21,555 nt of DNA from a virus. Below are positions 1-7,042 of the stretch, piece by piece. The translations under genes were made by a program, and so were the position numbers. The notes under the pieces are model-generated. The model made no database searches, was not told the origin of the DNA, and saw only the letters and a program-made list of their open reading frames with translations. Numbering within the stretch: the first letter of the stretch is position 1; each line of letters opens with the position of its first letter. The stretch spans positions 1 through 21,555 of the IMG/VR virus record IMGVR_UViG_3300005581_000164; one strand, given 5' to 3'.

Positions 1-114
1 TGCGACGCCAACCGCGAATACCGCGTGCCGGTGTCGCCAACGAAAGCCGCGCAGGCTGTGCGGGTGCTGCTGTGCCAGCAGTGGCGGGAGTGGCCGAAGG
101 AGCAAGCGCAATGA
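1..114 (+). CDS. 3' end of an unrecognised gene (partial)
   Basis: The frame starting at base 1 is open for 37 codons and stops at a TGA (112-114). That stop overlaps the ATG of the next gene in an ATGA arrangement, which is typical of a real upstream gene in a phage operon. The visible C-terminal peptide is mixed and basic (contains VPVSPTKAAQAV and ends PKEQAQ). I recognise no family. The 5' end lies outside the window. An alternative is that this is only an incidental open frame, but the clean stop/start overlap argues for a gene. Confidence 0.45.
   Translation, partial: CDANREYRVPVSPTKAAQAVRVLLCQQWREWPKEQAQ
97..102 (+). promoter_or_regulatory. Shine-Dalgarno AAGGAG deciding the start at 111
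   Basis: AAGGAG lies 8 bases before the ATG at 111. This near-consensus site favours the ATG at 111 over the in-frame GTG at 72, which would extend the protein by 13 residues and overlap the upstream gene deeply. Confidence 0.7.
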
Positions 115-656
115 GCAAACGCCACAAGACACAAGCCGCGCCGTCGTCGTCGGATTTCGGTTCGGTCATTGTTAACCCAGAAACGGGCGAGTTTCGTTAC
201 GCGGTCCCGGTCGAGATCACGGAAGTGGCCGCAGGACCGAACACACGCGCAACCGTGCGACGTGCGCGCCGGGCCGATCCTTTGAACCGCGTGGAGGACT
301 GCACCGACGAAATGCGGACGGCTGCGGCGATCTACCGGCAGGCTGTGGAGCATTGCCAAAGCGGGCGCGGGATGGGGCCGATGCCGTGGGCTGTGGATCG
401 GGTGCAGGAGGCGCGGCGGGGCGATGGATTGGGCGTGTCTTTACTGCCGCAGGAGCGGGCGATAAGCGCGGCGGAGTGGCATCGTAGGGGCGTGCAGGCG
501 ATGGGCCCGGCAGCCGCGCAAGGCGTCGTGCATTGGGTAGTCATCGCGGGTCTGCCGTTGACGGAATACGATACCGTCCGGCGTTGGCAGCGGCACACGT
601 CGCGCGGGCAGTTGTTGGCGGCACTTGAGCGATTGGTGGGGGAGTATGGGCTGTGA
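111..656 (+). CDS. Hypothetical 181-aa protein upstream of the late block; possible regulator
   Basis: The protein begins MSKRHKTQ. It has a basic, probably disordered N-terminus (about residues 1-60, including a RRARRAD stretch), then a helical, Arg-rich C-terminal half containing VIAGLPLTEYD and ending LVGEYGL. I do not recognise it securely. The layout (basic N-terminus, then a short helical domain ending in an LxALxxLxxxYG-type helix) recalls small regulators in alphaproteobacterial phages, such as DUF6456-like proteins, but this is a resemblance only. It overlaps the preceding gene by ATGA and is followed by a terminator (722-750). Length and position, just ahead of a terminator and the structural genes, are those of a lambda Q-like late regulator. 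That role is inferred from context, not from a motif. Confidence 0.75.
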   Translation: MSKRHKTQAAPSSSDFGSVIVNPETGEFRYAVPVEITEVAAGPNTRATVRRARRADPLNRVEDCTDEMRTAAAIYRQAVEHCQSGRGMGPMPWAVDRVQEARRGDGLGVSLLPQERAISAAEWHRRGVQAMGPAAAQGVVHWVVIAGLPLTEYDTVRRWQRHTSRGQLLAALERLVGEYGL

Positions 657-721
657 TGGGTATAGACACGCAGTCCCGAACCTGCTAGCGACTAGGCACG
701 CTGCACAATTTGACTACACCG
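657..721 (+). other. Spacer between the 181-aa gene and the terminator; no convincing promoter
   Basis: This 65-base stretch has a TATAGA (661-666) that could be a -10 box, but nothing like a -35 lies 16-18 bases upstream. It also has a TTGACT (710-715), but no -10 follows at the right distance because the terminator stem occupies that place. I see no RNA gene. Confidence 0.4.
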
Positions 722-750
722 CCCGCCCGGCACAAGCCCGGCGGGTTTTT
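722..750 (+). terminator. Rho-independent terminator ahead of the structural genes
   Basis: CCCGCC (722-727) pairs with GGCGGG (740-745). An inner GGC/GCC pair (729-731 with 736-738) closes an ACAA loop, with a single C-C mismatch between the two stems. A run of five T (746-750) follows directly. This is a textbook GC-rich hairpin plus U-tract on the + strand. It lies 65 bases after the stop of the 181-aa gene and 22 bases before the first virion-like gene. It therefore separates the upstream operon from the late block, unless it is read through. Confidence 0.8.
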
Positions 751-771
751 GCGTTTGCAAGGAACCCGCCC

Positions 772-1119
772 ATGCCAGGCAATCCCATCGGCCAGTTCGG
801 CGCCGCCACCATCGTGACGGACGGCGCTACCCAGGTGTTCGACTGTTCCAGCGGTGGCGTGTTCCAGTGGACCCTCGGCGCATCGCGCACCATGAGCGCG
901 CCGATCAACCAAGTTCCGGAGCAGCAGCTTCAGATTCGCGTGATCCAGGACGGCACCGGCTCGCGTCTGGTGACGTGGCCTGGCAGCTTCGTGTGGTCGG
1001 GCGGCACCGCGCCCACGCTTACGACCACGGCATCGCGTATGGATATCGTTTACGGCGATTGGGACACCGTGAATAGCAAATGGCGTATGCGCGCCTCTGT
1101 GCTGAACTACGTGGTGTAA
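772..1119 (+). CDS. Small beta-rich virion-type protein (tail-fibre-like domain), 115 aa
   Basis: I chose the ATG at 772 because AAGGAA (759-764) sits 7 bases upstream. Upstream in-frame codons would run back through the terminator. The 115-aa product is almost entirely predicted beta-strand. It carries the pattern QDGTGSRLVTWPG, then TAPTLTTTASRMDIV and a final Trp-rich strand. Such QDGtGsr.vtWp / PtLtttas patterns recur as a domain in many phage tail fibres and small virion proteins, so a structural role (decoration or fibre-associated) is likely. It is unusual for such a protein to stand just before the terminase genes. The exact function is unknown. Confidence 0.75.
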   Translation: MPGNPIGQFGAATIVTDGATQVFDCSSGGVFQWTLGASRTMSAPINQVPEQQLQIRVIQDGTGSRLVTWPGSFVWSGGTAPTLTTTASRMDIVYGDWDTVNSKWRMRASVLNYVV

Positions 1120-1124
1120 CGGCC

Positions 1125-1553
1125 ATGTCCAGCGATCTTTGGCCGACTGGCGTTGAGATGATGGACTCGGCCGATGTGCTGGCCGCGTGCAACTACAAGC
1201 AGACCGCATACGCCGCTGGCGTGACGGCTGGCACCATTCCGCAGGGCACGATCACGGGCGGGGCGCAGGTTGTGCTTGTGTCGGCTGCCACCACGCCTGG
1301 CACGCAGACCACGCGCACGGCCGTCCAGATGTATGCGGATGACCCGCTGGCATATCCGGGCAGGGTGTATTGGCTGCGCATCGCGCAGTCCGGCGCCGGC
1401 ACCCTGACGCTTGCGGGCGGAACGGGCGTGACGATCTCCGGCACCGCGACGGTTGCGACAACCACGTTCCGCGACTTCATGGTGGTCTATGGCGGGACGG
1501 CTGACGTTCCGACCGTGACGATCACGAACGTTGGGTTGGGCACTTACACCTAA
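1125..1553 (+). CDS. Small beta-rich virion-type protein, 142 aa
   Basis: The start is the ATG at 1125 (MSSDLWPTGVEMMDS), 5 bases after the previous stop. There is no clear Shine-Dalgarno, so translation is probably coupled. The C-terminal two thirds is Gly/Thr/Val-rich, with strands such as LRIAQSGAGTLTLAGG, GVTISGTATVATTTFRDF and a VTITNVGLGTY ending. This alternating pattern is shared by many phage decoration and fibre domains. Together with the gene at 772 it forms a pair of small beta proteins just before the terminase. Possible roles are capsid decoration or head fibre. No enzymatic motif is visible. Confidence 0.7.
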   Translation: MSSDLWPTGVEMMDSADVLAACNYKQTAYAAGVTAGTIPQGTITGGAQVVLVSAATTPGTQTTRTAVQMYADDPLAYPGRVYWLRIAQSGAGTLTLAGGTGVTISGTATVATTTFRDFMVVYGGTADVPTVTITNVGLGTYT

Positions 1554-1555
1554 CC

Positions 1556-1972
1556 GTGGCCTGGCCCAAGGAAGGCCCAAACTACCGCCCCGCGCAGGGC
1601 TACGTGGAGAAGCCGGCCAGCGGCATCCCGGCCTCTGGCATCCCGGCGGGCGGTCCCGGCCTGTGGGGCGAGGCTGGGGGCGTTAGGCCCGCGTTCTCGG
1701 CGGAGAACCAACCGGCACCGGAGGCTAAGTCCGTGGGGCACGAGTTGCGCCAGCAGTTCCGCCGGAAGCTGGCTGAGAAGCTGGACGCGGTGGAAGCCGT
1801 TTACGACGCCGCGCTTGTGGACCCCGACAACCGCGTGCGCCTCGTGGCTGCCAAGCAGATCAGCGTCGAACTGTGGGGCCAGCCGAACCAGTCGCTAAGC
1901 GGGCCGCCGGATACCGATGGCAAGCCAACAAGTTTGATGGTGGCATTTGTCAAGCCAAGCGCCGCAGATTGA
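1556..1972 (+). CDS. Putative terminase small subunit
   Basis: This is a 138-aa product from a GTG start two bases after the previous stop, with no good Shine-Dalgarno. The N-terminus is Pro/Gly-rich with a tandem ASGIP repeat (residues 21-30) and is probably disordered. The C-terminal half (about 60-120) is a helical segment, HELRQQFRRKL followed by EAVYDAALVDPDNRVRLVAA. This resembles the helical region of small terminase-like proteins that sit directly before TerL in proteobacterial phages. Its job would be recognition of the packaging site and activation of the large subunit. The call rests mainly on position and general form. No clear helix-turn-helix can be read by eye. Its end overlaps the start of TerL by 26 bases. 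Confidence 0.6.
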   Translation: MAWPKEGPNYRPAQGYVEKPASGIPASGIPAGGPGLWGEAGGVRPAFSAENQPAPEAKSVGHELRQQFRRKLAEKLDAVEAVYDAALVDPDNRVRLVAAKQISVELWGQPNQSLSGPPDTDGKPTSLMVAFVKPSAAD

Positions 1973-3224
1973 GTTCCCGGAGAAGCTGGAATGCCTTTTC
2001 CAGCCGGGGCGCTACAAGGTTCTCTATGGCGGGCGCGGCGGCGCAAAATCATGGGGCGTGGCCCGCGCGCTACTGGTGCAAGGGGCGGCGGAACCTCTCC
2101 GTGTTCTCTGTGCCCGTGAGATTCAGAAATCCATCACGGACAGTGTTCACCGCTTGCTGGCCGATCAGGTTGCGGCGCTGGGGCTGTCCGGCTTCTACGA
2201 AATCCAGCAGACGACGATAAAGGGCGAGAACGGCACGCAATTCATCTTTGCGGGCCTTCGTCACAACATCAACAATATCAAATCACTAGAAGGCGCGGAT
2301 AGGGTTTGGGTTGAAGAAGCGCAGACGGTTTCTAAGGCGTCGTGGGAAAAACTGATCCCGACCGTGCGCAAGCCCAGCTCTCAAATCATCGTGACGTTCA
2401 ACCCTGAACTTGACACAGACGAAACCTACGTGCGGTTCGTGAAGAACGCTCCGCCAAGCGCCGATGTGGTCAAGATCGACTGGCGCGATAACCCGTGGTT
2501 CCCGGAGGAATTGCGCGCCGAGATGGCGCACCTCAAGGCCACGGACCCCGACGCTTACCTGACGATCTACGAAGGCCATTGTCGCCAGGTTCTTGACGGC
2601 GCGATCTACGCCAAGGAAATCCGGGCGGCGACCGAAGAAAACCGCATCTGCCGCGTTCCATACGATCAGACAAAGCCCGTGCATACGTTTTGGGATTTGG
2701 GCCGGGCGGACAAGACTAGCATCTGGTTTGCCCAGATCGTAGGTTTTGAGTTCCGCGTGATCGACTTCTACGAGAACAGCGGCGAGGCGCTAGGCCATTA
2801 CCTCAAGACGCTACAGGGGCGGCCCTACGTCTATGGCGATGATTGGCTGCCGCACGACGCGAACAACGAGTTGCTGGCCTCAGAGCGCACGATAGCCCAG
2901 CAGATGCGGGCCGCCGGGCGAACGGTCAGGATCACGCCGAAGTCAAAGGTTGTGGACGGCATCAACGCGGCGCGGTCCCTATTCCCCAACGTGTGGTTCG
3001 ACGCTGACAAATGCACGGACGGGCTGAACCACCTGCGCCGCTACCGATATGACGTGGATCCGGATACGGGCCAGTTCTCCAAAGACCCTTTGCACGATGA
3101 CGCAAGCCATGCGGCCGATGCCTTCCGGTATCTGGCCGTGGCGCTGCGAGAGAAGAAGGCGGCACCAGCGATGAAACCGACCTTCCGCCCGCGCGTGTCG
3201 GGGAATAACGCATGGCTGGCCTAA
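1947..3224 (+). CDS. Terminase large subunit (TerL), PBSX/Terminase_3-type
   Basis: This is a 425-aa DNA-packaging motor with an ATPase N-terminal half and a nuclease C-terminal half. Walker A is GGRGGAKS (28-35). Walker B is RVWVEEA (119-125) with the catalytic acidic pair. The coupling motif is TFNP (150-153). RNase H-like nuclease acids are D250 in FWDLG, D304 in LPHDA and D391 in HAADAFRY. The order and spacing are complete for the family. The start must be the TTG at 1947: an in-frame TGA lies at 1935-1937, and the conserved family N-terminus (QIEFPEKLECLF) begins within a few residues. The gene starts inside the terminal codons of the small subunit, so translation is probably coupled. 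It overlaps the portal gene by 13 bases. It cuts concatemers and pumps DNA into the prohead through the portal. Confidence 0.95.
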   Translation: MSSQAPQIEFPEKLECLFQPGRYKVLYGGRGGAKSWGVARALLVQGAAEPLRVLCAREIQKSITDSVHRLLADQVAALGLSGFYEIQQTTIKGENGTQFIFAGLRHNINNIKSLEGADRVWVEEAQTVSKASWEKLIPTVRKPSSQIIVTFNPELDTDETYVRFVKNAPPSADVVKIDWRDNPWFPEELRAEMAHLKATDPDAYLTIYEGHCRQVLDGAIYAKEIRAATEENRICRVPYDQTKPVHTFWDLGRADKTSIWFAQIVGFEFRVIDFYENSGEALGHYLKTLQGRPYVYGDDWLPHDANNELLASERTIAQQMRAAGRTVRITPKSKVVDGINAARSLFPNVWFDADKCTDGLNHLRRYRYDVDPDTGQFSKDPLHDDASHAADAFRYLAVALREKKAAPAMKPTFRPRVSGNNAWLA

Positions 3225-5335
3225 AAGACGACAAGCTTCTTGAGGAAATCCGGGCCAACTTCAAGGCCTGCGAAGATTGGGAAGCCACGGCCCGGCAGAA
3301 CTACATCGATGACCTGAAATTTGGCAACGGCGACGCGCGCAATCTGTGGCAGTGGCCCGATGACGTGCAGAAGTCCCGCACGCTGCCGGGATCGCAAAAG
3401 CCTATGCTGACCGTCAACAAGACGCGCCAGCATTGCCTCCAAATTATCAACGACGCGCGCCAGAACAAGGTGGGCATCCAAATCCGCCCGGTTGGCGGCG
3501 AGGCGACGGAGAAGGCGGCGGAGCTGTATGAAGCCCTTGTGCGGGGCATCGAATACCGATCCAACGCTACGCTGGCCTATGAAGCCGCCATGTATACGGC
3601 GGTTTTCGGCGGCATCGGTTACACGCGGGTGCATGTCGATTACGCCGATGAAGACAGCTTCGACCAAGAGATTTTCATCAAGCGCGTAGCCGACCCGCAG
3701 ACGATCTACCTTGACCCCGACATTCAGGAATACGACGGGTCTGACGCGCGCTTTGGGTTCGTGTTTGAAGATCTGCCGCGCAAGGAAGCTGAAGCCAAAT
3801 ACCGGCGATACAAGGAAGCGTTTGCCGAGGAATCGCTAGGCGGGTCGGATGCGTGGTGCGGCGACGAAAAGGTTCGCATCTGCGAGTATTTCTATCGTTC
3901 TGAGACGGCAGACACGCTGATTGCGCTGCCAGACGGCAACACGCTGCGCAAGTCGGAATTGCCGCCGGGTGCCTATAATGCGTTGAAAACTGAGGCCGAA
4001 GCCGCCGGCATCGAGTTGCGCGAGCGCCCCATCGTCAACCAAGCGGTGGAGTGGTGTAAAGTCATCGGCAACACGATTGTTGACCGGCGGCCGTGGCTGG
4101 GCAAATACATCCCGATCGCCCGGCTCGTTGGCGAAGAGACGGTCATCCAAGGCCAGATGGACCGCAAGGGCCATGTGCGCGCGCTTCTCGATCCGCAGAA
4201 GATGTATAATTACAACTCCTCCGGGTCGGTTGAGTTTGTGGCGCTTCAGACCAAAAGCCCGTGGCTGGCATCGGCGCGCGCTGTGGAAGGCAACCTGGAA
4301 CAGTGGACAGAGGCGAACGTTAAGAACGCCAGCGTCCTGATTTGGCAGGACGTTGACGAGGCAGGCAACCCCATTGCGCCGCCGCAGCGGATTGCGCCGC
4401 CCCCCGCCGCGTCTGGCCACATCGAGGGCATGCAGGTAGCGCAGCAAGAGATGATGCTGGTGTCTGGCCAGTATCAGGCGATCATGGGCGCGCCGAGCAA
4501 TGAAACTAGCGGCCGGGCCATCAACGCGCGCCAGCGGCAGGGCGACAACGCGACGTATCACTTTATCGACCATCAGGCCGTGATGATTCGGTTCTTGGGT
4601 CGGATCGTGCTTGACCTGGTGCCAAAGGTTTACGACACGCCCCGCGTGTTGCAGGCAATGGGCCGCGATGACAAGCGGTTTAAGGTGCAAGTTGACCCGA
4701 ACGCGCCGCAGCCGGCGGTTATGCACGCGGATCCGGCGGAACAGGATTTTGACGCCGAGACGGTGGCGGCGGTTCTAAATCCGTCTGTCGGCAAATATGA
4801 CGTCATCAGCGACGTTGGCCCGTCCTACGCCACGCAACGGCAGGAATCGTTCAACGCCTTCAGTGAGATTCTCCGCCAGCAGCAAGGCGCATGGCAGGTG
4901 GTTGGCGACCTTTGGGCGGAAAGCGCGGACTTCCCCGGCAGCGAGAAACTTGCCGAGCGGTTGCGCAAAATGCTGCCGCCTGCGGTCAAGGGCGGCCCGT
5001 CTCCGGCGGAACAGCAGATGCAGCAGCAGCTTCAGGCCATCTCGCAGACGGCCAACCAAGCCGTTGAGCAGTTGCAAGCGCAGAACGCGGAACTTGAAGC
5101 GAAGCTGGCCGATCAGGCGGCGGATATCCAGCGCAAGGACTACGAAGCGGAGACGAACCGGCTTCGCGCCATCGGCGGAATTGATCCTGACGCGATGAAG
5201 CCGGTTATTCGTGAAATGGTGTCGCAGATGCTCGGCGAGGCGATTATGCCGCTCATGGCGCAGCACGCAGCAGCGGACCGGGCGATGTTGCCGCAGCCTG
5301 CGCCGATGATGCCCGAGGGGATGCCGAATGGCTAG
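3212..5335 (+). CDS. Portal protein, P22 gp1-type
   Basis: This 707-aa product is close to the length of P22 gp1 (about 725 aa). It begins MAGLKDDKLLEEIRANF, has the family-like N-terminal region RQNYIDDLKFGNGDARNLW and LTVNKTRQHCLQIINDARQN, and the DPQTIYLDPD segment. Near the C-terminus (about residues 595-652) is a Gln-rich amphipathic stretch (EQQMQQQLQ, then QNAELEAKLADQ) that should form a helical coiled coil, the position of the C-terminal barrel in P22. Twelve copies would form the DNA channel at one capsid vertex. They bind the terminase during packaging and the gp4-like protein afterwards. GGGGA (3200-3204) precedes the ATG by 7 bases. The gene overlaps TerL upstream and the glycine-rich gene downstream. 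Confidence 0.93.
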   Translation: MAGLKDDKLLEEIRANFKACEDWEATARQNYIDDLKFGNGDARNLWQWPDDVQKSRTLPGSQKPMLTVNKTRQHCLQIINDARQNKVGIQIRPVGGEATEKAAELYEALVRGIEYRSNATLAYEAAMYTAVFGGIGYTRVHVDYADEDSFDQEIFIKRVADPQTIYLDPDIQEYDGSDARFGFVFEDLPRKEAEAKYRRYKEAFAEESLGGSDAWCGDEKVRICEYFYRSETADTLIALPDGNTLRKSELPPGAYNALKTEAEAAGIELRERPIVNQAVEWCKVIGNTIVDRRPWLGKYIPIARLVGEETVIQGQMDRKGHVRALLDPQKMYNYNSSGSVEFVALQTKSPWLASARAVEGNLEQWTEANVKNASVLIWQDVDEAGNPIAPPQRIAPPPAASGHIEGMQVAQQEMMLVSGQYQAIMGAPSNETSGRAINARQRQGDNATYHFIDHQAVMIRFLGRIVLDLVPKVYDTPRVLQAMGRDDKRFKVQVDPNAPQPAVMHADPAEQDFDAETVAAVLNPSVGKYDVISDVGPSYATQRQESFNAFSEILRQQQGAWQVVGDLWAESADFPGSEKLAERLRKMLPPAVKGGPSPAEQQMQQQLQAISQTANQAVEQLQAQNAELEAKLADQAADIQRKDYEAETNRLRAIGGIDPDAMKPVIREMVSQMLGEAIMPLMAQHAAADRAMLPQPAPMMPEGMPNG

Positions 5336-6023
5336 CGCACCAACCGGCTTCTACGACTACCGGACCCGTGCCGGCCGCCAATACCCGGTATGGATGAACA
5401 GCGGCACCGCGCCAACGCGGGCGCCTCGCACTCAGGCCGCGCCGGAATACGAGAACTTGCCGGCGGTTGTTACGCCGCAGCCTGCCACGCCAAACGTGTT
5501 GGCGCCGCAACCTATGGGTATGGCGCAGGGCTTTGCGCAGCCCGAGGGCGGCGGCGGTGGGTATGGGGCGCCCGCGCAGGGAAACACGACGTTTGGCGAC
5601 TTCATGAACGCGCTGGGCTTTAGCGGGTTTGGCGGGCCGCAGAACGGAACCGCCCCGCTTGGCGCTGTGGACACCGCGACTATGGAGAACCCCGGCGACC
5701 TCTCCGGCGCGGGCGGCCAAGGGGCTGGCGCGCAGGATGGCGGTATGGGCGGCGGCATGGGCGACATGGGCGCCGGGATGGGGGGTGACGCAGGCGGCGG
5801 CGTTGGCGGCATGGATGGCGCAGGCGGCGGCATGTATCGCGGCGGCATCGTCACGGCCAACCGGCTGCAAGGGCCAGACCCACATGGGCCAGATGACGGC
5901 TACGTGGCGATGGACAAGGGCGAGGGCGTCCTGACCGCCAAGGCCATTAAGCATTACGGGCCGGGGATTGTGGACCGGCTCAACAAGTTGGCGGTGCCGA
6001 AGGGGGCATTCCGTAAATCATGA
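5328..6023 (+). CDS. Glycine-rich phage protein with an LTPGEfV-like C-terminal motif
   Basis: This is a 231-aa product with GAGGGG (5315-5320) placed 7 bases before the ATG, overlapping the portal by 8 bases. The N-terminal half is Pro/Ala-rich. Residues about 125-170 are very Gly/Met-rich and low-complexity (for example GGMGGGMGDMGAGMGG). The last 63 residues hold a motif, DDGYVAMDKGEGVLTAKAI followed by YGPGIVDRLN. It matches the recurring phage pattern in which a Gly-rich linker leads to VpaxLtpGEfVlxxxAvxxyG...lxxLN. That motif is found in many tailed-phage structural proteins, often near tape-measure or ejection proteins, and its biochemical role is not known to me. Placement between portal and scaffold suggests a prohead component. 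No function can be assigned. Confidence 0.85.
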   Translation: MASAPTGFYDYRTRAGRQYPVWMNSGTAPTRAPRTQAAPEYENLPAVVTPQPATPNVLAPQPMGMAQGFAQPEGGGGGYGAPAQGNTTFGDFMNALGFSGFGGPQNGTAPLGAVDTATMENPGDLSGAGGQGAGAQDGGMGGGMGDMGAGMGGDAGGGVGGMDGAGGGMYRGGIVTANRLQGPDPHGPDDGYVAMDKGEGVLTAKAIKHYGPGIVDRLNKLAVPKGAFRKS

Positions 6024-6211
6024 CAGACGAAATTCTTGGATGGAAGCCGCCTGTCATTTATGACATGGGCGCCGATCAAACCCGAATTGCAACACAAGAA
6101 GACATTGATCGTCTTGTTAAGCAAGTTGCAGTGCTGGGCCAGTTTTTCCGCGATATGCAGACGCAATCGCGGCTTGTCCGCACAAGCTTAGGTGTGCCGG
6201 ACAACGCCTGA
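6020..6211 (+). CDS. Hypothetical 63-aa protein between portal block and scaffold
   Basis: The start overlaps the preceding stop as ATGA (6020-6023). The product begins MTDEILGWKPPVIYDMG and has one likely amphipathic helix (DIDRLVKQVAVLGQFFRDM). No known family is recognised. Codon use is somewhat richer in A/T than its neighbours. Small proteins of this kind between portal and scaffold are common in P22-like phages, but their role is not established. Coupled translation and the lack of a gap support it as a real gene. Confidence 0.65.
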   Translation: MTDEILGWKPPVIYDMGADQTRIATQEDIDRLVKQVAVLGQFFRDMQTQSRLVRTSLGVPDNA

Positions 6212-6225
6212 CGTGCCTAACCCCA

Positions 6226-6264
6226 CCGGAGGGTATCCGGGCGACTAGCCGCGCTGTGAAGCGC
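6226..6264 (+). promoter_or_regulatory. Two tandem perfect hairpins in the leader of the scaffold gene
   Basis: In the 63-base gap before the scaffold gene, CCGGA (6226-6230) pairs with TCCGG (6236-6240), and part of the stem and loop contains an SD-like GGAGGG. GCGCT (6251-6255) pairs with AGCGC (6260-6264) around a GTGA loop, which is a GNRA-type tetraloop. The second hairpin ends 10 bases before the ATG at 6275. No T-run follows, so these are not terminators. A role in translation or mRNA processing is inferred. Confidence 0.45.
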
Positions 6265-6274
6265 CGCAACCATC

Positions 6275-7042
6275 ATGGACCCCATGAGCGAAACACTGGA
6301 AAGCGCCACGCAGGGCGCGCCGGATACCGGCGAATCTGTGCCTCAGCCCGCCAACGATACGGCTCCAGACACCGGGCAGGAGCAACAGGCAGACACCGCA
6401 GAACAGGCCGAGACGCCAGAGGAACCGAAGCGCAAGCCGTGGTTTCAGCAGCGCATCGACGAACTGACGCGGGAGAAGCATGAAGCACGGCGACAAGCGG
6501 AACAGCTTGCCAGCTACCTGCGCACCATTCAGCAGGGCCAGCAGTATCCGCAGCAGCAGGACGCACCGCAGGTTCCGGCCGGCTACGTGCCAGCGTCGGA
6601 AGTGCAGCGCATCGCGGCGCAGCAAGTAGAGGCAGACCGCTTTAACGCGGCTTGCAATGAGATCGCGGACCACGGCGAAAGCCGGTTCTCCGATTTTCAA
6701 GAGGCTGTGTCTAACTTCCAGATGTTGGGCGGCCCTTCGCCCGCGCTTCTGGAAGCCGTGACTGCGCTAGGCAAAGAGGACGGCGCCCGAGTTTATTACG
6801 AACTTGGGAAGAACCCGGACGAAGCCTCGCGCCTTGCTCGTTTGTCGCCTGCCCGGATGGCCGTGGAAGTCGCGCGGATGGCTGCAAAGCCTGCGACGGC
6901 TCTCAAGGCAATTAGCCGTGTCGCCCCGCCGATCAGCCCCATCAGCGCCGCGCGCGCCGAAGTGGGGGGCGAACCTGACGCCAGCAAGAACCCCGAAGCC
7001 TGGACGAAATGGTTCAACGATCAGCGGCGAACCCGGCGCTGA
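6275..7042 (+). CDS. Scaffolding protein (P22 gp8-like position and form)
   Basis: This is a 255-aa acidic, Gln-rich protein between portal and coat, the standard scaffold slot (P22 gp8 is 303 aa). Residues 1-50 are Thr/Glu/Gln-rich and disordered. A charged helical segment follows (QQRIDELTREKHEARRQAEQL) with a Gln-rich linker (QQGQQYPQQQ). Then comes a helical middle, and the C-terminus is short and basic (WTKWFNDQRRTRR), like the basic coat-binding helices at scaffold C-termini. Internal scaffold would direct coat assembly into a prohead and then exit. The start is ambiguous between ATG 6275 and ATG 6284 (MSETLES), and neither has a clear Shine-Dalgarno. The leader contains two hairpins (6226-6264). 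The family is inferred from context and composition rather than a catalytic signature. Confidence 0.8.
   Translation: MDPMSETLESATQGAPDTGESVPQPANDTAPDTGQEQQADTAEQAETPEEPKRKPWFQQRIDELTREKHEARRQAEQLASYLRTIQQGQQYPQQQDAPQVPAGYVPASEVQRIAAQQVEADRFNAACNEIADHGESRFSDFQEAVSNFQMLGGPSPALLEAVTALGKEDGARVYYELGKNPDEASRLARLSPARMAVEVARMAAKPATALKAISRVAPPISPISAARAEVGGEPDASKNPEAWTKWFNDQRRTRR

Noticed and set aside
72-110. GTG at 72 as start of the 181-aa gene
   Set aside because: The ATG at 111 has AAGGAG at ideal spacing and an ATGA overlap with the upstream frame. The extension has no support.
661-690. tRNA T-arm-like sequence (GCAGGTTCGGGACTGC on the - strand)
   Set aside because: Only a T-arm-like hairpin can be drawn. 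The loop size is wrong and no acceptor, D-arm or anticodon arm can be folded next to it.
710-715. TTGACT as a -35 promoter box
   Set aside because: The place where a -10 box should be is inside the terminator stem and has no TATAAT-like sequence.
625-771. ATG at 625 as start of the first beta-protein gene
   Set aside because: It would place the terminator inside the coding sequence and overlap the previous gene. The ATG at 772 has a good ribosome site.
3836-4726. 296-codon open frame on the - strand inside the portal gene
   Set aside because: It is fully antisense to the conserved portal region, has an unnatural Arg/His-rich composition, and there is no operon context on that strand.
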